A stretch of 64,000 bases of DNA from Ilex aquifolium (GCA_951799425.1 OX637410.1:2356001-2420000), one strand, 5' to 3'. Positions 24,060-37,200 are shown, counted from the stretch's first letter. Notes: generated by a model not told the origin, from the sequence alone. Program-made: numbers and translations.

Positions 24060-26814
24060 AGAGGATTCAAAACCCTCTCGTCAAATGCAGCGACGAATGA
24101 ACCCTCACATGAAGGAAGTCGTGAGAACTGAGGTGCTTAAGCTATTAGATGCAGGTATAATCTTTCCCATCTCTGATAGCAAGTGGGTTAGTCCAACCCA
24201 AGTTGTTCCCAAGAAGTCCGGGGCCACAGTGGTAAAAAATGGTGCAAACGAACTAGTACCAACTCGAGTCATCACAGGATGGCGAAAGTGTATCGACTAC
24301 CAAAAACTCAATTTGGTAACAAGGAAATACCATTTCCCTCTTCCCTTTCTTGATCAGGTTCTAGAGAGAATTGCAAGCCATGAATTTTACTGTTTCCTGG
24401 ATGGGTATTCCGGGTACAATCAAATTGAGATAGCATTAAATGATCAGGAGAAAACCACATTCACTTGCCCCTTTGGCACCTTTGCATTCAAAAGGATGTC
24501 ATTTGGACTTTGTAACGCTGCTGCAACATTCCAAAGATGCATGCTAAGCTTGTTCAGTGACATAGTTGAGAAGATTTTGGAAGTATTCATGGATGACTTC
24601 TCTGTCTATGGTGACTCATTTGATTTGTGTCTGGCTAACCTAGAAAAGGTGTTGCTAAGGTGTAAAGAAGCCAATCTAGTGCTCAATTTGGAAAAATGTC
24701 ATTTCATGGTAACACAAGGCATTGTCTTAGGTCACATTGTGTCGTCTGAGGGCATTAAAGTTGACAAGGCAAAAATAGATCTGATTGGAAATTTGTCCGC
24801 CCCCAAGACTGTAAAGGATGTCCGATCATTCCTAGGACATGCTGGGTTTTACAAGAGATTCATAAAAGATTTCAGTACCATAGCTAAACCCATGTGTCAT
24901 CTTCTGAGTCAGGATGTAATTTTTGTGTGGAATGAAGCATGCCAGAAAGCTTTTGAAAAGCTTAAGGGTATGTTAATTTCTGCTCCAATAATGCAACCCC
25001 CTGACTGGACTCTACCCTTTGAACTAATGTGTGATGCAAGTGATTATGTTGTAGGTGCTGTGTTAGGACAAAGAAATGATAAGAAACTACATGTGATTTA
25101 CTATGCAAGCAAAACTTTGAATGATGCTCAAATAAATTATTCAACAACTGAAAAAGAATTGTTTGCCGTAGTTTTTGCTTTGGAAAAATTTCGTTCCTAT
25201 CTTGTTGGTTCTTCTGTTACTGTATTCACTGACCATGCAGCCCTAAAATTCTTGCTTACAAAGAAGGATGCCAAGCCAAGGCTCTTAAGATGGATACTCT
25301 TGCTCCAAGAGTTTGATCTAATCATTAAAGACAAAAAGGGTTTTGAGAATGTGGTGGCAGATCATCTGTCCAGATTCACATATGAATTTCATGAAGATGG
25401 ATTGCCAATCAATGAGAAATTTCCCGATGAACAATTGTTCACGATTGATGAGACACCATGGTATGCTGATATTGCTAACTTCCTTGCTACTGGTACGCTC
25501 CCTCCGTCCTTTACCATGATGGACAAAAAGAAAATTTTGAGGGAGGTTCGTAACTTCTTTTAGGAGGATCCGTACGTATTTAAGTACTGTAAGGATCAAA
25601 TCATAAGACATTGTATACCCGCTCAGGAGAGCAAATAGGTAATAACATTTTGTCATTCTGAAGCATGCGGTGGCCATTTTTCATCAAGAAAAACCGCTAC
25701 AAAAATCTTGCAGTGTGGATTTTACTGGCCCACACTTTTCAAAGATGTCCAGGCCTTTTGTTTAACTTGCGATAGATGCCAAAGGTTGGGAAGCATATCT
25801 AAAAGAAACATGATGCCCTTAAACCCCATTCTAGTGATTGAAATTTTTGACTGTTAGGACATCGATTTTATGGGACCATTCCCCCCTTCTTTTGGCTATC
25901 TATACATTTTATTAGCCGTAGACTATGTATCCAAATGGGTTGAAGCAATTCCGTGCTGGAATAATGATCACCAAACGGTGATCAAATTTTTAAAAGAAAA
26001 CATTTTGTCCCGGTTTGAAATTCCAAAATCAATCATAAGTGATGGGGGTGCTCATTTTTGCAATCGACCCTTCTGGAATTTGATGAAAAAATACTTTATC
26101 TTTCACAAAATTGCAACCCCTTATCACCCACAGACTAGTGGACAGGCTGAATTAGCTAATCGGGAGATCAAATTAATTTTAGAAAAAACGGTAAATCTAG
26201 ACCGCAAAGATTGGTCGTCAAGACTAACTGATGCACTCTGGGCATATCGCACTATTTTTAAAACAATTTTGGGCATGTCTCCTTATCGATTAGTCTATGG
26301 AAAGCCGTGTCACCTACCTGTGGAATTGGAACATAGGGCATATTGGGCCATTAAAGCAATGAACTTTGACCTGGACAAGGTCGGACTAGCAAGGAAACTT
26401 CAGATAAATGAATTGGAGGAATTGAGAAATGAAGCATATGAGAATTCTAAGATTGCTAAAATCAGGATGAAAATTTTTCATGACAAGAACATTGTGCGAA
26501 AATCTTTCGAACCTTCTCAAAAAGTCCTGTTATTTAATTCAAGACTCCGCCTCTTTCCTGGTAAGTTGAAATCAAGATGGACTGGGCCTTACATTGTCAA
26601 AAAGGTGTTTGGACATGGAGCAATAGAAGTGGAAAACCCATCGAACGGTAATATATTTACTATTAATGGTCAGCGGTTGAAACCATTTTTGGAGGACTTT
26701 GTGAAAAATGTGGAGACCATTCTTTTAATGGATCCAAAATATTCCTTCGAGATTCGAGCCTGCCTACACTCAAACGGATCGGGTCAGGAGAAATCCAACC
26801 CAACTAGACCCTAG
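24060..26814 (+). pseudogene. Athila pol: RT, RNase H, integrase, with three stops
   Basis: One continuous frame interrupted by TAG at 25561, 25636 and 25855; at least two replace expected Trp codons, consistent with G-to-A change. RT starts at [14 protein letters not shown] and has the FMDD catalytic box (about 24588-24599). RNase H carries CDASDY and [10 protein letters not shown]. The zinc-binding region (HSEACGGH, CLTCDRC) lies between stops two and three. The integrase core (25870 onward) keeps all three catalytic acids in [20 protein letters not shown] and [10 protein letters not shown]. The integrase C-terminal region continues to 26814. Much better preserved than the copy at 1-2236, but not able to make a full Pol without readthrough or repair. 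Confidence 0.92.
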
Positions 26815-27678
26815 AAGCCGCATTTATAAAGCCCCCATCCTTTTTGTCCCTTTTTCCCATCCGTCGTTGTTGGCCTCCCCCCTTTCTTCTTCTTCTTTGT
26901 TGTTCGCTATTTTCTGCAACACGACCCAACTCCCAACAAACCCTGCAAACCAATGAATACACACTCCACAGACACAATCATTTGCTTCATGCTTTGCATT
27001 TTAATCTTGTATTTACTCATGAGTGTTCTACTCTTGTTCGCACTCACACACAAGGATTTTCATCCTACCCGAAACCCAGATCTGCGCAAAGATGAATAAT
27101 TTGTGTATTTTTATTTGTAGGTCTCGGCAGATGAACAGATCTCTACCATTCAACCTCATCTCCAAGATCCATACACTGGTAAATTCGAAACATTGGGGAC
27201 AATGTTCAATTTAGGTTGGGGGTGAGAACTATAGTTCATATTTAGTGCCTGCCAGTAAAATTTTTTGTTTTGTTGTTGTTGCTGTTTATGATCATATTGT
27301 GTACCTTGCCTCGTATTTTGTATAAATTGTTGATTATGTCTGTGAGTCAGCTTCAATCGTCTTTGTGACTGGTAGACGTTAAAGAACCAGATAGTGAGTC
27401 TTAAAGCCTAGAAAGCATGGATGTTAAAATTTTTTGGTTTAGTCTGGGAGTTCTACGCACTTTTCCATCTGATGTGCATACTGTGATCATGAGAAAAACA
27501 AGACTGGTAAGGAAAGCCGAAATCCGAGAACAACAAGAGAAACCACTGTGTGGTAGAAGCACCTTCGCTAAACGCCGTCGTGCCAAAAGGCTTGGTGCCT
27601 GTAAATAGTGTGGCAGAGTCTTTCGCGATAAAAGATATAATCAATGTTCTGAACCAATTTCTGGTCGTGCACTCTATC
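26815..27678 (+). other. Athila post-pol spacer with internal purine tract
   Basis: No believable gene. At about 27191-27225 'cattggggacaatg...ttgggggtgag' repeats the internal purine tract of the left Athila. CTATC at 27674-27678 is the left target-site duplication of the chromovirus. Confidence 0.6.
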
Positions 27679-30152
27679 TGTGACGCCCCATTTTCCGGGG
27701 GTCCTGTATTAACCGTTGACAACCCATCAACCCGCGGAAATACCCGTGGATGTCGCTTAACCCGACACCACATCGATAACATCCTTAAACCGAGGTTATA
27801 ATCCAAAATGAAAATTCGGTTCAGCATTCATTCGATCCAACCCCAGTCCAACTCCCCATGATTCATACCCCATTAGGGTCCAATTTGATCATTGGAGGGA
27901 AGGAAAAACATAGCCCAAGGCTTGGCAAAGAAAACAAAAATAAAAAAAAATTCTGAGTTTTGGTGGGCGTACCGGTACGCGTACCGGTACACTGAACCCA
28001 CTGGACATCGACGTACCGGTACGCGTACCGGTACGCGTACCGGTACGCTCTGCCTTCTGTCTGTCTACGTACCGGTACGCGTACCGGTACGATTTTGCCA
28101 GTTTTGCCTTTTTCCTTTGTTTTTCACTTCCAATCCATTCTAATACATTCCTAACTCATCCAACACATGTATAATACGATTTTTCATATAATACACAACT
28201 TATACAAGTTCCATTACATTTAATTCCATAATCTACCCATCAAATGGAATTTATACAAAAGTTTTACAAAAACTCGAACTAAGGCCACATGCCGGCCCCC
28301 TTCATTCTTGATGCTCTCCAAGTGAGCCATCTGCCGGTGTAAACCCCATACCTGAAATGTTTCCCGTATAGGGTGAGCCAACGCCCAGTAAAGTAAACCC
28401 TACTAGGGCTACTCTTCCCCTAAATGCTCATGCTCATGCAACATTCATTTGCAAACAATCATTTATCAAAAGGACATGCATTCTAAGTTGGAATGCAACA
28501 TACCATGCCATGAAATGAGATGTCACTCACTCATGCATTTTAACCCGAGTTCTCACCGACTCAAACAACACGATGCAATGCCAAAGTATTTCATTTCATC
28601 ATTTATGTTTACATCAAATGATATTTTGAAAACTAGGGTCTTTCTTGGGATCGAACTTCTTTATGGACTTAACCAATGGTCTTCCACACCCGTACACTTT
28701 ATGGGCTCTTATACCAACGGAGTGCACCCCCCAAACACCGGGTCTTTCACCCGAGAGGTCGTCATGCCTCTTCTTGCTCATCCCGACCCAATTTATCATG
28801 CAATCAAGCGGCTTAGCTAGGTCTTCGACCCAACTTTTTCCCAAGCCATATTGTCAATCCCCAAGTGTGGTATTGACATCAACCATGCACACACACCCAT
28901 GTAATGAGATGCATATGCAATGCCATGTTCCATTGCATACAACATAATGCTCAATATGCTCATGACAAACATATAAACATTTCCAATACATCAATGGCAA
29001 TTATATCAAAAGCACATAACTACCATATCTCATTATGTTCAATATATCATTTCATGCATATATCAACAACACTCTTCATCCAACAACCATATCCTAAGCA
29101 TATGATTTCACAATCACCCAAGCATGTTATAACATAGCATCATGCAAGTAACACACACAATTTCACCTAGGCATTTTATCAAACACCTAGTAATCATTAA
29201 ACTCATGTTTTCACATAACACATTCCAAGCAACCATATAGCTCAAATGTCACCAGGTTATAAGAGAAACCACATGGAACTCCTATGTAATAACATCAAGC
29301 TAGAAGTTAGCCTAGGCCAACTCTATGCTCCCTTTCCATTACCATAACTATAGACATATATATATTTCAACACATATGCATATATAACTTTTAACCCTTA
29401 GTCTACTAACACCTAAGGTAAAAATAGTCCCAAGTAGGAGAAACCCTACCTCTTGAAGCGTAATTCTCTCGAAGGAAGCTTCAAGAACACTTTTCAAGCC
29501 CAAGTCTAGATTTCCCCCAAATCTCCTCTCTTGGATCTTCGGTGAAATCCCTTGCTCTTGGTGTGGTTGCGTAGCCCTCGTCGATGTGATCGACTTTAGC
29601 TCTTGGTTCGACGGAATCCGAGCGACGGAACTCCGGGAATTGACGGAGGAAGCTTGGAGTTTTAGGTTTTCTCTCTTTTCTCTCTTCTCTCTCTCTTGGC
29701 CGGCCAAACAAGAACACAAGGGGCAAAAAATAATCTGATTTTGTAGATATTTACCCCTATTTATAGTTTTAAATACTCGGCTTACGTCGTGCCACGTGTC
29801 CCTCGCTTAATCGGGTTCGATTTCGTCCCGAAACGATTTATTTGGTCCCGGTTTAAGTTCAAATTAATTTTATTTAAACTTAAACTTAATTTTAAGGAAA
29901 TTTTATAAAACTCATTTATGGGGACGTTGGTGAGGTCATTCGCCACGCAGTCGCCTCGAACGACGTGCAAAATCCGACTATCTCGGAATTCGACGAAATT
30001 TGACAAGGTGACTCGTTTTCGCGATACGAATTCAACAGCGAACTCTGTTTCCTCATCCGAGGTCTAAAACATGAGTATTTTAAATACGCATTATAGTGGC
30101 AAATTACTATTTTGCCCTTTAAAAAAAAAATCCAAATTTCCCGGGTTTTACA
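27679..30152 (-). repeat. Chromovirus left LTR (3' LTR in element orientation), 2474 bp
   Basis: TGTGACGCCCC to GGGTTTTACA on the + strand. Seven GTACCGGTAC sites at 27969-28090, one more than in the partner, which accounts for the 12-bp length difference. Short ORFs within it are leader sequence without support. Confidence 0.94.
27969..28090 (-). promoter_or_regulatory. Seven-site GTACCGGTAC array, spacing 12-32-12-12-32-12
   Basis: Perfect 10-bp palindromes in groups of two, three and two. Both 32-bp spacers contain CTG at the same offset (16 from the preceding dyad). In element orientation the array is in the transcribed leader, about 1.7 kb downstream of the TATA box, not upstream as in most other families here. 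Confidence 0.9.
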
Positions 30153-30170
30153 TTCTTTCCCCCTTAAAAA
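30153..30170 (-). other. Chromovirus polypurine tract
   Basis: Minus strand AAGGGGGAAAGAA directly adjacent to the LTR. Confidence 0.75.
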
Positions 30171-30245
30171 GAATTTCGTCCCCGAAATTCACGTACACAT
30201 ACATGCAATCTCATGCATATGCTACAGTCATGTAATGGTAAATGA

Positions 30246-31649
30246 CTATAAAAACGTACCTCTATCCTCAAACAAGAAAGGATAATTGGCACGTACGGTG
30301 TCCTTGCGCTCCCATGTTGCCTCTTCCACTCCCCGGTGCTGCCACAGCACCTTCACTAGCCTCACAGTCTTGCCTCGCAAAACCTGATCCCGGCTATCCA
30401 TGATACGCACCGGTCCCTCCTTGAAGGTCCCATCCGCATCAACAACAAGCTCGCCCCAATCCACCACATGAGTCGGATCTGGAGTATACTTCCGGAGCAT
30501 AGAGACATGAAACACCGCGTGAACACCTGATAAATTTGGCGGCAACGCCAACCGATAAGCAACTGTACCCACCCTCTCGAGTACCTCGAAGGGCCCGATG
30601 TATCTCGGCGACAGTTTTCCCCGCTTACCAAACCGGACCACTCCTCTTTTAGGCATAACCTTCAAGAAGACATGATCTCCCACCTCAAACTCTAGAGGTC
30701 GCCGTCGTCTATCGGCGTAGCTCTTCTGCCGGCTCTGAGCCGTGAGAAGACGCTTCCGTATCAAGTCCACCTTTTCTGAGGTGTCTCTAACTAAATCCGG
30801 ACCCGTAGCAGGTCTCTCCCCAACCTCTGTCCAACAAACTGGAGATCGACATGGCCTCCCATATAGTGCCTCGTAGGGTGCCATCTGTATGCTCGCCTGA
30901 TAACTATTGTTATAGGCGAACTCCACCAAGGGTAAGTGATCTTCCCAGCTACCTTTGAGATCTAGGACACATGCCCGCAACATGTCCTCTAATGTCTGGA
31001 TAGTCCTCTCTGACTGACCATCCGTCTGGGGATGAAAAGCAGTGCTCATCATCAACTGAGTCCCCATGGCTCGCTGGAAACTCTCCCAAAAATGAGATGT
31101 GAATCTGGGATCCCGATCCGATACTATAGATACGGGCACCCCATGCAATCGGACAATCTCTCGTATATATAACTTGCAGAATTCCTCCAATGTGAAGGTC
31201 ATCCGCACAGCCAAAAAGTGTGCCGACTTGGTAAGCCGGTCCACTATCACCCACACCGCATCATGTCCCCGCGATGTCCGTGGCAAATGAGTCACAAAAT
31301 CCATCGTGACATGCTCCCACTTCCACTCAGCTACCTCCAAAGGCTGGAGTAATCCCGCTGGTCTCTGGTGTTCAGCCTTCACTTGCTGACATGTGAGACA
31401 TCTACCAACAAATTCACCAACTTGTCCCTTCATCCCACTCCAATAATACTGACGACGAAGATCATGATACATCTTCGTGCCCCCTGGATGAACCGCAAAA
31501 CGGGAACAATGAAATTCCCTAAGAATCTCCTCTCTTAGATCCGCCAACTGAGGAACCACAACCCTTCCTCGATACCGAAGACTACCATCCGAGTGAATGG
31601 CCCAGCCCTCGTCACCTGTACCTGCCTGTACACGGTCCCGGATGGACAA
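30246..31649 (-). pseudogene. Chromovirus integrase with chromodomain-like tail
   Basis: 467-residue open stretch, read from the minus strand. Zinc-binding region with H-x3-H (HCSRFAVH) and CLTCQQ near residues 50-90. Core catalytic acids in WVIVDRLTKSAHF, SIVSDRDPRFTS and TDGQSERTIQ. C-terminal block VGDHVFLKVMPKRGVVRFG and SPRYIGPFEVLERVG, then a chromodomain-like end (VRLVKVLWQHRG, EEATWERKD). The DDE triad looks intact. It is separated from RNase H by one TAG near 31670, so it is part of a broken pol. Known: chromodomain tails steer chromovirus integration towards heterochromatin. Confidence 0.9.
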
Positions 31650-32784
31650 TAGTTCCGTGTCCTGACTCTAGGACTCAACAACCTTGCTCAGTAGGGAAGG
31701 CGTAGCCACCAAACTCCCCAAAATACCCTGAGCCTGACCCATATAACATAGCCCGAACTGTCCCACAGTCTCGAGCATCTGCCACTCTCGGGAAGCCATA
31801 CTAGCCAAGACTCCCCGTGACTTCCGGCTGAGTGCGTCAGCGACCACATTTGCCTTACCGGGATGGTAATGCAAAGTGAAGTCATAGTCCTCTAGAAACT
31901 CCATCCACCTGCGTTGCCTCATATTGAGGTCCCGTTGTGTAAAGATGTACTTCAGACTTTTATGGTCTGAAAATACCTCAAACTGCTCACCGTATAAGTA
32001 GTGGCGCCAAGCCTTCAAGGCAAAGACAATGGCCGCCAACTCCATATCATGCGTGGGGTAATTCTGCTCGTGGGTCTTTAACTGCCGGGAACCATAAGCT
32101 ACCACTCTCCCGGACTGCATCAAAACGCATCCAAGTCCGTCCTTAGAGGCATCACAATACACTGTGTACCCCTGTCCCCTTTCTGGAACTATCAGTATAG
32201 GAGCGGAAGTAAGCCTCTTCTTCAACTCCTGAAATGCCTTCTCGCAAGAATCATTCCACTCAAACTTGACCTCTTTCCGGGTCAACCTAGTCATAGGGGA
32301 AGCTAGTCGGGAGAAGTCCTCAATGAACCTCCTGTAATACCCTGCCAATCCCAAGAAACTACGTATCTCGAAGACTGACTTCGGCCTCTCCCAATTCATG
32401 ACTGCCTCCACCTTCTCCGGGTCTACGGATACACCCGAAGCCGATACCACATGTTCCAAAAACTTTACCTCATTCAACCAAAATTCACACTTACTGAACT
32501 TGGCATATAACTGATGGTCTCTCAAGATCTGAAGAACGATCCTCAAGTGACCCTCATGCTCCTCCTCAGACTTGGAGTAAATCAAGATGTCGTCAACAAA
32601 AACCACGACAAACTGATCAAGGTAGGGTTGGAACACCCTATGCATGAGATCCATGAATGCCGCTGGGGCGTTCGTCAATCCGAAAGGCATGACAGTGAAC
32701 TCGAAATGCCCATATCGCGTTCGAAACGCCGTCTTAGGGATATCTGTCTCCCTAACTCTCAACTGATGGTAACCGGTGCGGAGA
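31650..32784 (-). pseudogene. Chromovirus RT (C-terminal part) and RNase H
   Basis: Resumes directly after copy B with [13 protein letters not shown] catalytic box FVDDILIYS intact, then [12 protein letters not shown]. RNase H starts with [11 protein letters not shown] and includes [19 protein letters not shown] and [10 protein letters not shown], ending at VVADALSR. The stop near 31668 separates it from integrase. Its first part lies at 40856-41063. Confidence 0.92.
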
Positions 32785-35333
32785 TGTAACACCCCAAATA
32801 CCACCCTGGACGGCATTACATTCTAAAACATTCACATCATGAGAGCACTAAATATATATCCATCAAATAAGAAACATTCTTAATTTTTTAACAAAATTTG
32901 GGCAGAGTCTCCTTTGTACAGGAAGCTCCACCCAAAAATCACAACCTGTACAATTCTATTAACTTGACCACACAGGGTTCATTTAACCATCATAAAATAA
33001 ACTTTCATTCACCATATATCATATCCACACTATTATCCCAAAAGAATAGGCCAAGCAATGACATTTACATTCCAAGAGAATTAAAGTACACTTGCAGCGG
33101 AATAACAAAATATTAGACTTTACATGATCTCCAAATAAACTCTCTAGTCTAGTACAAAAGAAGCTATATCTCTACATGTCCACCTCGGGATCTAGGTACC
33201 CCTCCAAGGAAGCTTCCCCAAGGCCCGGCTCATTCACACCGAGCTCCTCCTCTAAAGCCAAATCTGAAAAATATTAATTGTAGGGGATGAGCACGAAGCT
33301 CTGTAGCAAGATCTTCCCAAACTCAAACAAGGTTTAGAAAAGCATATAAAACGGTTGGTCTCATTTTCACAAATAGCATATATACCATTTTGAAGGAAAA
33401 GCATGATATTTTAAATAGATCTCAAGTTTAAATGTTCGTAATAATTTAAATGAACCGTAAAACTCAGTCACAATTATCACCATAACCATTTCCAACAGGT
33501 TCTTGTGGAGTCCCATACCTCCACAAGCACTTGTTGGAAACCATTCCGTAACAATAATAATAATCTCATGTTCTCATGTATATTGGTTCATCCCCGTACC
33601 ATGTATGTTGATTGTTTCTCATGAATCTACCCAACGATTATACCTAGTCCACCTATTTACATCATAATCACAAGCACTATAGGAAAGGGCGTCTACCATC
33701 CCAATGGCAGTGACGAGTCCCTTCCTAGGAAAAGTATAATATCCCTTGTTCGAACTCCAGTGAACGATAGTGGTTTCATTACCAAATGACAACCCACTAC
33801 AAGTGCTAGGAAACCATCTCACCCCCACTGGGGTAGACTAACCTCTAACACTCTACGGCATCTCTCGAAGGCAATCCAAGTCCCTCACAACAACCATACA
33901 ATTGAGGAAACCAAAATATTCTCAATTCATCAACATTTCAAGGAATTACCAAATTCCACAATTTCTCATTTATAATTCAAGTATCACAATTGTACCACTC
34001 TCAATATACTACAAGAATAAGGGATTAAAATATGCAAGAGATCATATCAATAAAACCTTCACAATCTTGATATCAAAATTCTAGGGTTTTCCAAACAAAA
34101 CATAATTTCTTGGAACTAGAACAAGGATTTGATGAAAACATGATTTAATCAACTATAGGCATTTAGAAATCAATAATCCATGTATTTTGCATAACCCAAA
34201 TAGGAAATTTCTAAAACTACTATTTTGGAAATTCAAGAACAAGGTCTCATGAACCCAAACATACATTTTGTTAAAAATCATGTTTCAATAAACAAGGAAC
34301 CAAGAATTCTTAACTATTTATCATATAACTATCAAGAATATGGAAAACATACATATATAATAACCCTAGCCTCAATGTAAGAGAAAGAGAAGAAATCCCC
34401 TACCTTGAATCCAAGAGTTGTAAGCTAACCCAAGCTCCAAAGATCTCCTTCCTCCCTTCTCCTTCTCCTTCTTGTCTCTCTTAGGGTTCTAAGAGATGTG
34501 GGTAAGGGTGTAGTGAAAGTGTATAGGAAGAGATGAGAAGAATGGTGTTCTTGAGGAATTTCGGTTTTGATTTCTATGAGGTGTGAATCTATCTTGATCT
34601 TGGTATTTTTCCCTTTCTTTATCTCCTCCTAGGGCTCTAAGATGTTTGTGGGGAGGATGAGATGAAGAATGGGGCAAATAGGGCTTGGAATGGGTGTTTT
34701 AAAACCCAAAATCCCGACTTTTTACTGTTCGGGAAGGCTCCAATCAAAGGGTACCGGTACCGGGTACCGGTACCAATTAGTTTCTGGTTCGGGGGTACCG
34801 GTACTGGGTACCGGTACTGTTCGGTACCGGTACTGGGTACCGGTACTGTTTGGATGCTTCGACTTCCAGGGCAGTTTTGACCCCTTTAGAGGTCGAATTG
34901 GAAAATTTCCAAGAGATACACTTTTGTAGCCCTAGATGTCTACTATCTACTGTCAAAATTTCAGATCAATTGGATGTAAGGATAAAAAGTTATGGCTAAA
35001 ATACTAGAAGGTGTCCAAGATACTTTTTACCCAATTTTTCTCTAAGTGTGTTTTCACTCCGGAATACTTCCTACCTTCCAATACACCCCATATTACCTCT
35101 CCCAAGGTTGTTCGACCTTCCGGATTCAATGGACACATTATTTTGACCTAAAAATATTTAGAAACTTCCATAATCCCTCTTCTCAAGTTTGCACACTTTC
35201 GAAACTCAAACTTCCCAATCCATTTGTCTCCCTAGTATTTATTCCTACTATTACTACACATATCCACATTTTTACCTCAATTATCTACTATATATCTATA
35301 TACATATATGAAAGAAAAATGCGGGGTGTTACA
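32785..35333 (-). repeat. Copy B left LTR, 2549 bp
   Basis: TGTAACACCCC to GGGGTGTTACA. Palindrome array at 34751-34847; TATA-like TTTTAAAA about 50 bp downstream in element orientation. Clearly related to the copy A LTR but diverged in its central part. Confidence 0.94.
34751..34847 (-). promoter_or_regulatory. Six-site GTACCGGTAC array, spacing 13-31-13-16-13
   Basis: The 31-bp spacer has CTGG at the same offset as in copy A and in the chromovirus LTR, although the rest of the spacer differs. An identical array is at 40273-40369 in the other LTR. Confidence 0.9.
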
Positions 35334-35346
35334 ATCCACCCCCCTT
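35334..35346 (-). other. Polypurine tract of copy B
   Basis: Minus strand AAGGGGGGTGGAT beside the LTR, identical to that of copy A. Confidence 0.75.
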
Positions 35347-35374
35347 AAAGAAAGTTTCGTCCTCGAAACTTACC

Positions 35375-35809
35375 TCAAGTAGCGAACAAATATGGATACT
35401 TCTCCCGCATTTGTTGCTCCGGTTCCCATGTAGCTTCCTCCACTCCATGGTGTTGCCACCAAACCTTTACCAATCTGATAACTTTGTTGCGAAGCACTTT
35501 TTCCTTGGCGTCGTGAATCTTCACCAGTTGTTCCTTAGAGGTTGCTCCATCTTGAACTTCAATGTCCACCAAATCTATGACGTGCGTAGTATCCGTCTGA
35601 CACTTTCTCAACATCGACATATGAAATACGTCGTGTACTTCGGATAGCTGAGCTAGTAGTCGAAGTTGATACGCCGCATCGCCTACTGCTTTGATCACTT
35701 CAAACAGTCCGGTATATCTTGGAGCTAACTTCCCCTTTTTGCCGAATCGAAACACACCCTTCTTGTGTGACACCTTGGGAAACATGTAATCTCCCACTTT
35801 GAATTCCAA
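35375..35809 (-). pseudogene. Copy B integrase C-terminal / chromodomain-like ORF
   Basis: 144-residue open stretch: GDYMFPKVSHKKGVFRFGKK, LAPRYTGLFEVI, VFHMSMLRKC, then a chromodomain-like end with VIRLVKVWWQHHG and EEATWEPE. It is intact from the C-terminal domain to the stop, but the zinc-binding and catalytic parts of integrase are absent. Scored as a remnant; upstream sequence at 35810-35960 continues in other frames. Confidence 0.85.
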
Positions 35810-35989
35810 GGATCTTCGTCTGTGGTCCGCATAGCTCTTTTGTCTACTTTGCGCCGTGCGTAGCCTCTCCCGGATGAGTTGAATCTTCTCTGTAGTTTCC
35901 CCATTGTAGTCCTTACTTCGTTAGTTCGCTGCGCACTCTGATATAAATTACAATCCACCGAAGGTTACAGTTGAAACCTAACCAGACTT

Positions 35990-37200
35990 GTCCTCCCATT
36001 TTTTTTTTTTTTTCCAAATCCATATACATTTTTTTTTTTTTTAACGAAATAATTAAAAAAAAAAAATTTAACATAATAGCATTGAAAATACCATTTTAGT
36101 GGTCACTACCAATCACTAGAGTTTTGAATTCATGAGCAAATAAATAATCAAGCTTTGGAATCAAGAATAAATGGCTATCAAGCTTGGAAATCAAGAACAA
36201 AAGAACAAGCAAAGTTTGAAATTAATAACAAACGAATCTCAAGTTTTTGGAATCCAAAATAAAGGAACAATCAAGTCTCGAATTCCATAACCAACCCATA
36301 TCAAGCTTTGGAATCAAAATAAGAAACAATCAAAGCTTGAAATCAAGAACAAAGTAACAATCGAGTCTTGGAGTCAATAACAGATGCATATCAAGCTTTG
36401 TAACCAAGGACTAAAGAGTATCAAGTTTTGAACTCAAGGACAAGAAGAAATCAAGTATTGAAATCAAGAGCAATTGAATGTCAAGTCTTGAAATCAAGAA
36501 TCAATGAATATCAAGTATTGAATATCCAGAATAAATGAATCACAAGGGTTAGAATCAATAACAAATGAATATTAAATTTGGCTATCAAGAACCAATGGAT
36601 CATCAAGTCTGGGGAAATTAAAAACAAAGGAACAACCAAGTCTTGAAATCAAGAACCAAAGGATGTCAAATATTGAATATCAAGAATACATGAATTACAA
36701 TAGTTAGAATCAATCAAATGAATATCAAATTTTTGATACCAAGAACAAATGGATCATTAAACTTAGTAAAATAAGGACAAGGAAACAATCAAGTCTCGAG
36801 ATCAATAACAACGGATATCAAGCTTGGAATCAGAGATAAAGTAACAATCATATATTGGAATCGATAACAAACGACTATCAATGTTTGAAATCAATGACAA
36901 ATGCAAGATAAAGAGAAAACACATCTCCCTTGAAAACTAGGATTTCAAGGGCATACCAAAAGGATTTGGTGGTCACCCACTCATAACATAGCTTAGAACA
37001 AATAATATTTAAGTTCGGGAATCAAGAACAAAGGAGAAATCAAGAGAAAAAATGCATCTCCTTTGTAAACTAGGGTTTGAAGGCATAAGAAAAGATTTAG
37101 GGTTTACCCAACCATAATATATTTTTGGAACAAGGTAGTATTATCCAGAATGGCAAGAATTAAGGATTTGATAGCATACATATAACATTTAGAATGAAGA
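35990..37200 (-). repeat. Degenerate short-unit repeat block of copy B
   Basis: Poly-T and poly-A runs at about 35999-36066, then variants of 'tatcaag-cttggaatcaagaacaaatg' from 36110 to 36900, colinear with copy A (19850-20660). No coding potential. Confidence 0.75.

Noticed and set aside
28449..29137. ORFs of 77-123 codons on both strands in the chromovirus LTR (repeated at 44135-44823)
   Set aside because: They lie entirely in LTR leader sequence, overlap each other on both strands, and show no domain or composition of a real protein.
34662..34929. Tyr/Arg/Gly-Thr repeat peptides (GTGYRYQLV type) at 34662, 40191, 27892, 43590 and 51439
   Set aside because: Translations of the GTACCGGTAC arrays; the repeats are explained at DNA level.
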